Assembly: GCA_024195585.1 (NCBI GenBank)
Contig: SWBL01000037.1
Location: 62,001-126,000 of the forward strand
DNA length: 64,000 bases
Source: Aureobasidium sp. EXF-3400
Lineage: Eukaryota > Ascomycota > Dothideomycetes > Dothideales > Saccotheciaceae
Reading direction: 5' to 3'
The notes beneath the pieces are model-generated. The model searched no databases and had not been told where the DNA came from. It was given only the letters and a program-made list of their open reading frames with translations. Below, piece by piece: positions 1 to 10,894 of this stretch (position 1 is the first letter of the stretch; each line of letters begins with the position of its first letter). A program made the position numbers and the translations under genes.

Positions 1-2
1 GG

Positions 3-3000
3 CTGCTGTACAAGCAATTGGGCATAGTCTTTGTGGCACCGATCGGAATCGTACTTGCTTCCTTCATTGTCCTTGTTATCTTTATGAAGTTCGCAGGCGA
101 CTCTCAACGAGCTTGGATGACTGGAGTTCAAAAGCGAGTGGGCTTGACCGCAACTGTCATTGGTAGTATGAAGAGTCTGAAGCTTTCTGGACTATCAGGG
201 GCTGTCGGACAATTCATACAGAAGCTTCGCGTTGAAGAACTTGCTTTCGGTGCTCGCTTCCGAAAGTTGTCCATCGTCGCTGCATTTCTCGGCTTCTTAC
301 CGTTTTTGCTTGGCCCGCCTTTGACTTTTGCTTTTGCACAGAGGACACTGAATGTCTCCAAGGCTTTCACCAGTCTTTCATACTTGACGCTGTTGACGGA
401 TCCCCTGACACAAATTTTCCAAGCAGTCCCGCAAGTGCTATCTGGACTGGCTTGTCTGAGCCGTGTACAAGGCTATCTGGAATGCGAGACTCGCGAAGAC
501 TTCCGCCATATGATTGAAAGAAGATCTCGGAGTCTGGAGAAGCCTGCTGAGGATGCCCAAGCTTCTATCAGACATCACGAAGCACAGCATGTGATCATGA
601 TCAAGGATAGTAAGTTTGGATGGGCAGCTGAAAAATACGTTCTCCACGACATCAGTACACAGATCAGGAGGGCAGCTCTTACGATTGTGGTGGGACCTGT
701 TGGCTCAGGAAAGTCAACATTATGTAAAGCACTCTTGGGCGAGATTCCATTTTATGAGGGCGAGGTAACACTCAATTCCAGTGTTCCACATGTGGGTGTC
801 TGCGAACAAACAGCATTCCTCTTCAACGGGTCTCTCAGGGACAACATCATTGGGTTCTCTGCTTACGATACTCAGCGCTATGCTGAGGTGATCGAGGCCA
901 CAGCCCTGTCGTTCGACCTGGACGCGCTCCCACAAGGCGATATGACGAACATCGGATCTGATGGTATAACGCTGTCAGGTGGGCAAAAGCAACGTGTTTC
1001 ACTTGCGCGAGCACTCTACTTGCATACAGATTTACTTATTCTCGATGATGTCTTCAGTGGCCTGGATGCCGATACTGAAGAGAAAGTCTTCAGTCGGGTC
1101 TTTGGTCCTGAGGGGATACTTAGACAACGTGGAACAACTGTCGTGTTATGCACGCATAGTGTCAACCATCTACCTCTGGCAGACTACATCATAGCTCTCG
1201 GGGGCAACACTATTGTTGAACAGGGCAGCTTTGAAAAGTTGATGAGTAATCAAGGTTACGTCCAGCAATTGCGGTCATGGAAGCCTTCGCCTAGCAAGAC
1301 TTCAGCTGAACCGACACAATCAAAGCATACTCGGCAGGCACCGAAAGTCTCCACTCTGTACAAAGCAACATCTCGGGCATCATCGTTGGTACCCGATAAC
1401 CGCACTGCAAGGCAAAATGGCGACGCAACTGTCTACAAACACTACTTAAAAGCTATGGGCTGGGTTTTGGCTTCGCTTGGAATATTCTTCGCAGCCCTCT
1501 GGGGATTCTTCACCAATTTTCCAACAATTTGTGAGTGTTAAAACAAGCGAAGACCTTATGCATGTTTTTACTTACCATGTTGACGGCATAGGGCTCACTT
1601 ACTGGTCGGACGATGTTGAAAAGGTCCATCCCATACACACCTGGGCTTACTATGCTGGCATATACGCGCTTCTGCAAGTTTGTGGGCTCCTCTCACTTCT
1701 TTTGCTTGCTATCATCATCTTCATCGTCTCGGTTCAGAAGGTTGGCGCCAATATCCATAAGAATGCCCTACAAACGCTCATTCGAGCACCTCTGAGCTTT
1801 TTCACTGGCACGGACACAGGAGTCGTCACCAACCTTTTCTCGCAAGATCTAAATCTGGTGGATACAGAACTGCCGAGCGCACTGCTCAACTTTCTGTTCT
1901 CTGTAAGTTTGCAGTAGATCAATCTGATTCTATAGCCTGGCAGATATCTTGGCGTACTGACAAGATTATGTGCAGGCATTCTCAGCTATCGGACAAGCAG
2001 CAGTCATGCCCACATCATCTCCATACATGGCTATTAGCTATCCATTCTTGGCTGTTCTATTGTATTTTGTACAAAAGTTCTATCTCAGGACCGCCAGACA
2101 GTTGAGGTTGCTTGATCTGGAGGCTAAGAGTCCCTTGTAGTAAGTTACTTCAAACTCTTGGTTTAACGCCGAGTTGACTTTATGAGACTCACTGACACGA
2201 TCTCCCAAGCACTCATTTCCTTGATACCGCCAAAGGCATTTCTAGTTCGAGAGCTTTCGGTAAGTCTTCTTCACGCCATATTCTCATCATCTGGCTTAGC
2301 CACGATCGTGCTGTCTCGAGCATCACTGCTGACCCAGTCTTGCAGGCTTCATCTCCGAAGAGCTAAACAAAAATGTACACCTGGTCAACGACAGTCAACG
2401 CCCTGCATATCTTCTAGTCATGGTCCAACAATGGCTGAATCTTGTGCTTGATATTGTGGTAATGATCATGGCTGCAGTCTTGACGACTCTTGCAGTTCGT
2501 ATGCACTCTAGCTCTGGATTTGCCGGTGCTTCTCTTGTCACTCTCATGAGCTTCGGCGAGAACCTCTCAGGTATCGTCATCTTCTACACGAAGTTGGAAA
2601 CTTCCATTGGCGCAATCGCCAGGCTCAAAACTTTCAACGAAACTGTAACTCCTGAAGATAAGGACGGCGAGGATATTATTCCTTCTGAGCAATGGCCCGA
2701 GACCGGCTCAATATGCTTGAACGGAGTTTCTGCTAGCTACTGGTAAGAAAGCTTGATGTATTTACTTCGAGTTGTGCTGACTAAAGTTCTTCAGCGCTGA
2801 GACTTCAAGTGACGAAACAGACAATTTAGCGTTGAAAGATGTCAGTCTGACTATCGAGTCCGGAAAGAAGATTGCCATTTGTGGTCGTACAGGCAGCGGC
2901 AAATCCAGCCTTATCGCCCTCTTCCTCAAGCTGCTCGATCCTACCTCAGCAACTTCAGCCAACATCTCAATTGACGCTTTGTCACTTCAGAAAATTGAAA

Positions 3001-3530
3001 GATCGACTTTGAGGCAACGCTTACTTGCAGTTCCTCAGGAAGCTGTCTTTCTCCCTGACGGAACGAGTTTCAAGGAGAACTTAGATCCTCTCGATGTTTC
3101 TAGCCTCCAAGAATGTCAACAAGCCCTCGAGTCTGTCGGTATGTGGAGCTTCGTCGTCGGAAAAGGAGGTCTGACTGCAAGTATGTCCGCCGGAACACTG
3201 AGCGCAGGTCAACGCCAACTCCTCTCCCTCGCCCGCGTGTTACTCCGCAGACGCCATCGATCACAACAAGGCACCGATCGCGGTATCTTGCTACTCGATG
3301 AAGTCAGCTCGAGCGTCGACCAAGCTACTGAAAAAGTCATGCAAGAAATAATCAAGACTGAATTCGAACGGTACACTGTTGTAGCGGTTAGTCATCGCTT
3401 AGACATGATTATGGATTTCGATAGTGTTGTTGTTATGGATAAGGGATGTGTTGTTGAGGTTGGGAATCCGAGAATACTTGCTGTGGAAGCGAGAAGTCGG
3501 TTTGGTGAGTTGGTGAGGGCTGGGGAGTAG
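3..3530 (+). CDS. ABC transporter, ABCC (MRP/YCF1-like) type, 5' truncated by window edge
   Basis: Partial gene; the frame is open to the left edge, so the true start lies outside. Predicted exons 3-1530, 1592-1902, 1976-2139, 2210-2259, 2346-2742 and 2795-3530 give 1062 in-frame codons including the stop. The visible protein has the end of one membrane domain, NBD1 (Walker A GPVGSGKST near residue 230, signature LSGGQ near 324, Walker B LLILDD near 344), a second membrane domain beginning near residue 480, and NBD2 (GRTGSGKSS near 846, signature variant LSAGQ near 951, ILLLDE near 980). Two NBDs with this order and the linker after NBD1 fit the ABCC family, which exports glutathione conjugates, toxins or metabolites across plasma or vacuolar membranes. 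Substrate cannot be told. The family is sure; the 50-nt fourth exon is the least certain splice choice. Confidence 0.9.
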
Positions 3531-4461
3531 ATGTGAGATGAAGTATATTTGTATTATAGATACGATGAGAGCACACCCTCAATCTTAACTATCTGTAGGA
3601 TACGATGAGTACCGTCGTTGAACAATACTACTCTATGACGAGTTCTCGCCGTTTCTCAAAACAGAAAAAAGAGAAGGAATGCTCTATCAGAGACTCGAAC
3701 CACCGACCTCAGGGCTCGAAAACAAAAGATCAATTTGGCATACGGTTCAGTCGAAGGCCAAGAAGCGCTACCACTACATCAACCTACCGATTCGAGGGAC
3801 TGGAAAGTGTTTTGATCGTTACTAAGATATACTCTAGCATTAAACCGCATCTGCTGAGGCACACTAATAATTCCACTAGAAACTTCTAGGTAAACTATGG
3901 TCATTGTGCTTATCTGTTTTGGGGGGGGAAAAAAGAAAAGGAAAAAGGTTAAGAAGATGGGAAACATGTCTCATAGCTCTCCCTTATACTGGGGCTGTGT
4001 CATGACGATGATACTTACTAGTACGGGATTTTATCTGTACCTGACTGAGGGACTGTTTTAGTGGGATGATTTGTGTATAATTTAAGAGGTTCAGAGGGGA
4101 CTGCGAGCTCTGTGGGTGGACTCTTTCGTCTTTACTGCGGTGTGAGGTTTTCTGTATAGAGACGAATGACGGTGAAAATTTACAATCAACAATGATGGGG
4201 GGAAAGAGAAAGATGCGTGAGTTTCCATGAAAAGGTATTTCCACTCGATCGTTTGGCCTGAGGAAAGAGCAAAGCAAAAGTCCTTGCGATGACAACTCCA
4301 GAAACCAACCCATACTCCCCATGAAGCTGCTGCACCCTGCAAACCCCTCTCCCATCAAGCCAAAAGGCATGAGAGAAAAACAGAACCTCACCAAACTCCA
4401 GAAACCGCTAACAATGCACCACTTCCTTTTACCAACCAAACAAAGAAACCCTCAAAACTCA
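3531..4461. other. intergenic region with a tRNA-like segment
   Basis: This 0.9 kb lies between the 3' ends of the ABC transporter (+) and PSO2 (-), so it should hold both 3' UTRs. Apart from the tRNA-like segment described separately I see no coding or repeat structure. A G-run followed by a purine-rich tract sits at about 3921-3960. Confidence 0.6.
3672..3795 (-). other. tRNA-like / Pol III-type segment, possible tRNA relic or SINE
   Basis: On the minus strand there is an A-box-like TGATGTAGTGG near 3769-3779 and a B-box-like GGTTCGAGTCT near 3690-3700, ending in ATAGAGCA. A run of six T follows about 13 nt downstream (3665-3670), as for a Pol III terminator. The T-arm and acceptor stem do not pair properly, so I do not call a functional tRNA. 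It shares short blocks (CTGAACC, ATTGATCT, TTCGA) with the segment near 25.4 kb. Confidence 0.25.
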
Positions 4462-6990
4462 TCACCAATCCTTGACCTCAAAACATCCATTCTTCTCTCT
4501 ATGAGAAATCCACCTATCCGCCCACCCCTTCATCCTCTCCCTACCCTTAGCACTCCCCACATTAACCGTAGGAATAACCTTCTCAATCCTCAATGCCGTA
4601 CAAAACATACTCAACTCTCTAAAACTGCTGTGTTCAGAATACGGAACTCCAAAGCATTTAGCTCTGTTGGTGGAGCCTCGTTGTGGAGATAGGTCTTTGA
4701 TAGAATAAGCAGATTTCCAGGATGTAGAGTAGAGGATGTTGGAGACGTTAGGAGTTTCGAGGCGCGAAGAGGGCGGTTTGTAGTTCCAGCCTGAGGGGCG
4801 GAAACCGATGCAGCGGTCAAAGTGGTCCGCGTAGCCTTGACGATAATCGTCGAGTGTATCGGCGCGGATCTCGAAGATTGGTGTCATGTGCACTTGAGCT
4901 TCGCGTGGGTCGGTAGTGAGCAAAGCAGACAACTCTGGGTCCTCCAGGGCACGGCAGATGCGTTGTTTGCCGGGTGGAGCATAGATTTTGGATTTCAAGG
5001 CTTTGGCTATGCCGATGCAGATGCGTTCCTTGCCGATTGAGTAAGTGCCTACGACGACCAGTAATCGTGCGGCTTTTGTGCTGGTCAATTTGCCATTGTT
5101 GTGAAGTTTCAATTCTGTGGAGTCAGAGGGTTCTTGCTTGATTTTAAGATCCGAGTCTTCTTGTTTGAGGGACGGTTGTGAATCTTTGCGGACGAAGCTT
5201 GCCATGCCTGCACTCTCTGACTTGAGGGTATCGAGGACTAAAGGGTCATCATTGTATCTCACGCACATGTCGGCGCATGCCTTGATGACATCTTCTTGCG
5301 TAGGGAAAGCGTATTTGGGGTTCAGGTAGGTGGTGTCGAGATAGCAGACATCGATCTTCTGCTCTTTGTTCTTTCCCGTAATGCGATCTTGCACGTCTGG
5401 TCGAAGCAAAGGGTGCTCAAGATGCATACGACATGCTCTGAAATCACCACAATGCAGGATGCGTTGCAGCTTTGGTTCTGGGCCTTTGCTCAATGGCTTC
5501 TCAAACAGATATAGTGATGATCCGGGACAATGGTTCGCTGAAATCATGGTCACGGTTACACCCGGCGTACCTGGCACTTCTGTCGGCACCTCCCAATCCA
5601 GCGCGATGACATACTCTGGATTGACTCGCAATTGCTGCTTGACCAGATTGGCAGTGACCTTGCTGCAGTAGATGGGACCATGTGACCAAGTACTCGTCAG
5701 ACCAACGTAGTGATCGCTGTGAAAGTGACTCAAGAAGTAGGCATTACAGCCAGCGACGGCGCCATATCTGAAAGCATCGACAGCGATGTTGGTACCGGGT
5801 AAGATCTTGTAGAATGGACATGTACGTGTGTAGCTTGGTTTCCCACGAGAAGCATTTTCGGCAGCGGCAGCATTGGCCCATGCCATGTCTTCGGATCGAC
5901 TAGTCATAAGCTTTGAAAAGGCGGAGCTTGAGGCATCGCTACCAAGCGGTTGTGACTGGGCGGGTTTTGCTGGACGGGCGGGCTTCTTGAAGTGTGCTGA
6001 TGAGATAGTGACTGGTGGTGGCTTTTCTTTCTTCACAGGCAAGGGCGTCGGGTTTCCATCTAGACAGTTGTTGACATGTACGCCTGCATCTGATTCTGCT
6101 ACACCAGCCAAGCTGACGCTGCAGATGGGACATGTCGGGGCGTCTGCTTCCGTCTCTTGGACGGAATCATCTTGGAAACTGTCATCTTCTCCATTCTCGA
6201 GTTTGATTTGCTCTTGCTCCATCCACAATCTCTCGACATATTCTTCGCCCTCATCAAAAACATCATCTTCAAAGTCGTCAGTCGCCTCAAAGTCGCCAAA
6301 GTTGTCTAAATCTGCTACTGACGCGGAAGTGGGTTGGTGGATTAACGGTGGTGGTTCTCGAGGCTCTGTTTTGATGGTCGTAGATGCAGTGTCCGGGGTG
6401 GTATCGTTGATTCCTTCATCCTCGCTATCAGACTCTTCCATAAAGGGACCAGAAGAAACCTTGGTGACCGGTACAGTCTTGACCTCGTCGACTGGTGTGG
6501 GAGCTTGTGATGTAGACTTAGACTCGTCCAAGCTGTCGACTGGCGATAGCTTCCGCCTCTTGACGGGACCATCCTCTTCATTAAAGCGTGGTTCTTGGTC
6601 TTGGACAATCTCGACTTCGTCTACCACTTCCTGACTCTTCAGCGGCGAGGATCCGGGATTGGCAACGAACAGACCATCATCTTTCTTGAAGAAGGACAAG
6701 ATGCTGGCATTGGGCTTGGCTGGTGCTTTGACATTCTTGGCCGGTGTTGACTTTTTCGGATTGACGTTTCCCTTTCCTGTGGTGGGTAGCTTGGGCTGTT
6801 TTGAGGCGCTGGTGGTCCGCGAGGGCATGGTTCTAGTAGCCATGGGTGGCGATTGAGTCGTCGGTATAGCGGGTGGCGGATTGAATGAAGGTGTGGTGGT
6901 GGCATTGGGTGGCGACGGCGGTCTGCCTACGGATGGGAGCACATGCGATGCTGACGGTCCTGTTCTGTTCTCTCGTGGATTCCGAAACAT
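4462..6990 (-). CDS. pso2: PSO2/SNM1-type DNA interstrand crosslink repair nuclease
   Basis: Single-exon gene, 842 aa. The N-terminal half is disordered and charged. A short SILSFFKKDD segment near residue 95 resembles a PCNA-interacting motif. A UBZ4-like zinc finger (CPIC ... H-x3-C) lies near residues 285-310. A metallo-beta-lactamase fold carries HFHSDH near residue 420 and the SANHCPG motif further on. The C-terminus is the DRMBL domain characteristic of Snm1/Pso2/Artemis nucleases. Family members are 5' exonucleases that act in the nucleus on DNA interstrand crosslinks; UBZ4 and PCNA-like motifs suggest recruitment to ubiquitinated PCNA at stalled forks (inference). The start ATG at 6990 is the first in frame. 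Length is greater than the yeast protein because of the long N-terminus. Identification is secure; the PIP-like call is tentative. Confidence 0.93.
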   Translation of the reverse strand: MFRNPRENRTGPSASHVLPSVGRPPSPPNATTTPSFNPPPAIPTTQSPPMATRTMPSRTTSASKQPKLPTTGKGNVNPKKSTPAKNVKAPAKPNASILSFFKKDDGLFVANPGSSPLKSQEVVDEVEIVQDQEPRFNEEDGPVKRRKLSPVDSLDESKSTSQAPTPVDEVKTVPVTKVSSGPFMEESDSEDEGINDTTPDTASTTIKTEPREPPPLIHQPTSASVADLDNFGDFEATDDFEDDVFDEGEEYVERLWMEQEQIKLENGEDDSFQDDSVQETEADAPTCPICSVSLAGVAESDAGVHVNNCLDGNPTPLPVKKEKPPPVTISSAHFKKPARPAKPAQSQPLGSDASSSAFSKLMTSRSEDMAWANAAAAENASRGKPSYTRTCPFYKILPGTNIAVDAFRYGAVAGCNAYFLSHFHSDHYVGLTSTWSHGPIYCSKVTANLVKQQLRVNPEYVIALDWEVPTEVPGTPGVTVTMISANHCPGSSLYLFEKPLSKGPEPKLQRILHCGDFRACRMHLEHPLLRPDVQDRITGKNKEQKIDVCYLDTTYLNPKYAFPTQEDVIKACADMCVRYNDDPLVLDTLKSESAGMASFVRKDSQPSLKQEDSDLKIKQEPSDSTELKLHNNGKLTSTKAARLLVVVGTYSIGKERICIGIAKALKSKIYAPPGKQRICRALEDPELSALLTTDPREAQVHMTPIFEIRADTLDDYRQGYADHFDRCIGFRPSGWNYKPPSSRLETPNVSNILYSTSWKSAYSIKDLSPQRGSTNRAKCFGVPYSEHSSFRELSMFCTALRIEKVIPTVNVGSAKGRERMKGWADRWISHREKNGCFEVKDW

Positions 6991-7405
6991 GAAAGACGGT
7001 GCCTTCTCGTGTCGACTTTTGCCTTGACAAAAGTCGCTGATGACGCTGATGCCGAGGTCGTGTCAGCGCGTAGATTGCTTTCGCGACAGGCATGCCAAGA
7101 CTTGCATCCATCAAAGCAAGTGCTACAAACAACACAGCACAACACATAAAGTTGCTTTGAACGAAGAGATTCAATACGATATGCTTGTTTGCATTTTGGT
7201 CTATGTGGCAAGAACGACAACTCCCCATCTCTGTCACCAACATCCGCTTCCTGGCCCTGCCAATAATGCTCCGTGTTTCACCATTTGCACCACTCTTGAC
7301 ATGCCCATCCGCCCCATCCTGTCAAAGAGGCTCGAGAATTACTACTAGGAGATAAGACGACGGGAACATTGAAAGCTAAACAATCATGACTGAGTCTGTA
7401 TATCT
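6991..7405. other. intergenic: PSO2 upstream region and PP2A-B 3' UTR
   Basis: Lies upstream of PSO2 and downstream of the PP2A B gene, both on the minus strand. It should hold the PSO2 promoter. I see no further gene or distinct element. Confidence 0.5.
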
Positions 7406-9253
7406 CTAGAGTGCCGAGAAGACAAAGAGCTGCGCGTATCGCGTTAGTCGTGCTGCCAAGAACATGGTCGACTTAGGATACTCACATTGTTAGTCGCAGC
7501 AATGGCAATGCTATCCTCAAACGGATGCCAGCTCATGTGCAATATCTTCTTGTTGAAATCAATTGCATCCGCATCTGTCTCCTTGCGCATTCTGCTTCCC
7601 TGGCCCGCCGGGCTGTTGGCCCTGCTGTTGCCCTTCTTGTCCTTGGCTCCATTCATCGGTGTGGGGATTCCAACCTTCTTGGCCTTGAACGCGCTCTTAT
7701 CGGCTTGCAGTACCACTTCGGTGTCTTTACCCGCTTCTGATGGATAGATCATGAAGTTGTTGTTGTAAGATCCCGTCATGACGTTCTTGGCATCGCCCGA
7801 GAAGACAACCTCAAACTTGTCGAATATGCTGTCGTTCTCGTATGTGTCGCAAAGGCGTGGTCGGAGATGTTCGTGGATAGGAATTGTCTTGACTGGTTGT
7901 CTCTCCATGTTCACATCCCAAATCTTGACTGTTAGGTAGTCGCGAGACAAGATGTAACGACCGTCATGTGAGAAGCGAACATCCGAGATGGATGAGATGA
8001 TTTCTGAGAAGAACGACCTGGACGATGGATCTTCTTCTTGCTCAAATTCTGTCGCTCGTCAGTGCTTTTCCTTGCCATTTCTTCTTCAGTCAAAACTCAC
8101 GCTTGGCGTGTGTGTCACAGAGAGCTCTCTCACGCATGTCAGCCAACTTGATGGTTCCCTTGCTGCTGGCATACATGAACCAATTGCAGCTGAGTGGGTG
8201 GAATTCTGCGGCAGTAATGACCTCAGTCAGCTCCTCCATGTTGGCAGGCTTGATATCAACAATGTTGAAGCTCTGATCTTGAATGTTGAGATTCCACAGG
8301 TTGATGCGCAAGTCGTCACTACTGATGTATGTTTCGCCATCGCTGTTCACAGAAATGCTATTGATGTGATAAGCGTGGGCGTTGGCGTACACGCGACGGG
8401 GTACAGCAGCGATGACTGTATCGTGGTGTGTCATGCGAGGGAAGCTGAGGTCGGCGGTGCTGCGGAAATGTTTGTTGGGAGCTCTGACGGGACCGCCACC
8501 AACAGCACCACCGGCACCGGCAGGAGTGAGGTCTTGCGACAAGTTGTTCTCGGCCACGACCTTGAGGGATTTTTCAAAGACCTTCCATAGCTTGATGGTC
8601 TTGTCGTTGGTCGACAGCAGGTAATGCGAGGCGTTTTGTCTCCTACACCACTTGATCTTGTTGATCTTTTCCTCAATTTCAAGAGATTTCAAGTAGTCAA
8701 ACTCGGGCTCATGTGATTGGAACTCGGTGTGGAACTTGTACTCGCACGTTTTTTTCTTGCCTGTGTCAGTCGCGGAAGGCCTTTCGTCGGGAGCGGGGAT
8801 GGCTGGTACCGTCTCATTACGTTCGAAAAGAACAACGCGACCACCCTTGTCGCCAGTGGCTAGGTAGTTACCTGTCTGATCGAACTCGACCGTTGAGATG
8901 ATGTCGGCTGCATCTTGTCAGCGGTGCTGCAGATGGTGGGGCAAGTCAAGCATGACGAACCTTCTGTGATATCCTCGACGTCTCCCTTGTCACCAAAGCA
9001 CCTGTACGTGTCGTGTCAGCTTGAGATATCCTGTATGGCATCCTCGAGTCTTGACGGGGCGACTAGTGGGAGTGGACAATGTTTTCCACAGCGGCACGTG
9101 TGGGTTGACAGCGATGCAGTGTCGGTGAACGACGAGCTTGTTGGGGAAGATCTTGACAGAGAAGGACCACAGGAACGAGGCAGGACAGGGACGAGGAAAG
9201 ACTCACTGGGTGAACTTCCATGTCGGAGGCTGCTGCGAGTCTCCGTCGACCAT
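7406..9253 (-). CDS. cdc55: Protein phosphatase 2A regulatory subunit B (PR55/Cdc55 family)
   Basis: Five predicted exons on the minus strand: 9253-9207, 9001-8961, 8907-8101, 8048-7486 and 7429-7406, totalling 494 codons with stop (493 aa). The protein has the WD40-repeat body of the PR55 family, with diagnostic strings such as [43 protein letters not shown] and [15 protein letters not shown]. Family members form the substrate-selecting subunit of trimeric PP2A and act in mitotic exit, morphogenesis and septation. A low-complexity Gly/Ala/Pro insert (near [11 protein letters not shown]) sits between blades, as is common in filamentous fungi. The first exon (47 nt) and last exon (24 nt) are very short. 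Start ATG at 9253 gives [14 protein letters not shown], the expected beginning. It is divergent from SDH1 across a 1.6 kb spacer. Confidence 0.94.
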
Positions 9254-10894
9254 GATTTCTGCTTGTACTGGAGCGAATGAGTGACGGTGTCCGGGAATTG
9301 ACTATGCAGCTGTGGCTAGGCTAGTCTCGCAGGGTGATTCTGGCAAGATTGAGAGGTCGGATCTGGCAGCAGTGTAGAATTGGACCGGATGGAATATGGA
9401 TGGGTTGCAAGCTTCAGCTTCGGATGATGTCAGGCAGAGGAGCAGCAGCTGTTGCGGATTGGCGGCGCAGCGCAGCGACGAGAGGGGCGAGGCGACGAGG
9501 GTGGGCGGATTAGCGGGGTGACTATCGACAAAGGCCGACGCAAGTGTGGATTGAAGGATGGCTTGTTGTTTGGTGACCAGGTTGGGGTGTATGGGCAGGG
9601 GTTTGGACTGCGAATTGAATCAAGGGAGAGGGCTCTTTTCGCGGGGCAGACACAGGCAGACGGCGCTTTTTCCAACAGAGACGCCAAGAATCGAGATCTG
9701 AATTCACTCCAGCTCCGATCGCTCTGTACCAGTACACACCCTGTCTCTTCCTGTTGTGTTCTGTCACTCGGAACGTGGTTTTGTCACGACGTTGTTGTTC
9801 TAGAGCAGTGTTTTGTTGTTGACCACAGCTTGTCAGAGGGACCTAGCACCTCGTTCATGCAGCGAAGCTCACGTCTTTGTCCCGATCCGTCCAGCTCGTT
9901 GTTTCAGGCCAAAGCTGACATTACACACACCGCAATCGAGAAGCTGCAACACCACAACAACATCACTTCAGTATAGAGTAGACACCACTTTGTCCGGCAC
10001 TGATTGATCTTCAGTCTTGTCATCGTAGAAAGACATGCACAATTCGAGCAGGCACAAACACAGCAAACAACGGCCAGAATGCAACACTCTACTGTGTTCT
10101 GGCCGCTCATCGAATGTCTTTCTCTTTGTTGCTGTCTTTGAGCTCTGCCCGTATGACACTTTCTAGACCAGGCTATCTCAAATTCCTCTACTTTGTCTCT
10201 GCGCCACACAGGAAGCAACCATTGCCAAAGCCCGGAAGCTTGAGAATGGCTCTATAGCACCGAATTCGTGTCAATCGATCAAAGTAGTGATCAAGAGCTA
10301 CATAGCAGTGCCGCGTACAGGAAGCCGAACGATACCCAAGGTGGCAACAAGCTGGCCATGTTTACCTGATAGCAAAGCTTAAGGCACTATTGATGACCCC
10401 TACTCTTTTTCGTAGACTTCTTTGCGTTCTACCTCAGAAGTCAAGGTTGGGCGAGTTGTCATGTGGTTGTTCTGTTTCTCTATGCACGAGTGGAAATGTT
10501 ACAAGCCGCGACTTCCGCAACTTGCAACTTGCTCTTTCCTCTCTCACCGTCAATGCCTACCTGCCTTTCTCGCTGACTCCCTTCAAGAACCAATTCGTGT
10601 AAAACAGCTTCACGATAGAGATGTTAAGTATTAAGGCAAACCGGCAAGTTAGACAGAAGCCGGAACGTGTCTAGCGCAGTAGCCGAGGATATCTGACCTC
10701 TGGTGAGCGTTGATTGGCCAGATCCCCAAGTCAAGTCGAGCTTCTACTTCGATCTGGGGACTTTGCCCCGTCGCCCGCCGAGCCCGAAGACTGTCCCTTT
10801 GCCATCGCTGTCTCTTCGACACCACTCTCCTCTCCTGTCTTGTCTGTCCTGTCGCCGTCTTAGAATCGGCTTTTCTTAATTCACAATCGCAATC
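9254..10894. promoter_or_regulatory. 1.6-kb divergent intergenic region between PP2A-B and SDH1
   Basis: Both flanking genes start here, pointing outwards, so it must hold both promoters and leaders. On the SDH1 side, 10801-10862 is strongly C/T-rich (repeated CTCTCCT, TGTCTTGTCTGTCCTGTC), a pattern typical of leaders of highly expressed fungal genes. I found no convincing internal coding sequence; the 174-codon open frame at 9452-9976 lacks protein-like composition. Confidence 0.5.

Noticed and set aside
5873..6634. 253-codon plus-strand open frame
   Set aside because: Ser-rich antisense shadow of the PSO2 N-terminal half.
9452..9976. 174-codon plus-strand frame in the PP2A-B/SDH1 spacer
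   Set aside because: Composition like non-coding leader DNA; no motifs, no intron signals, no start context.
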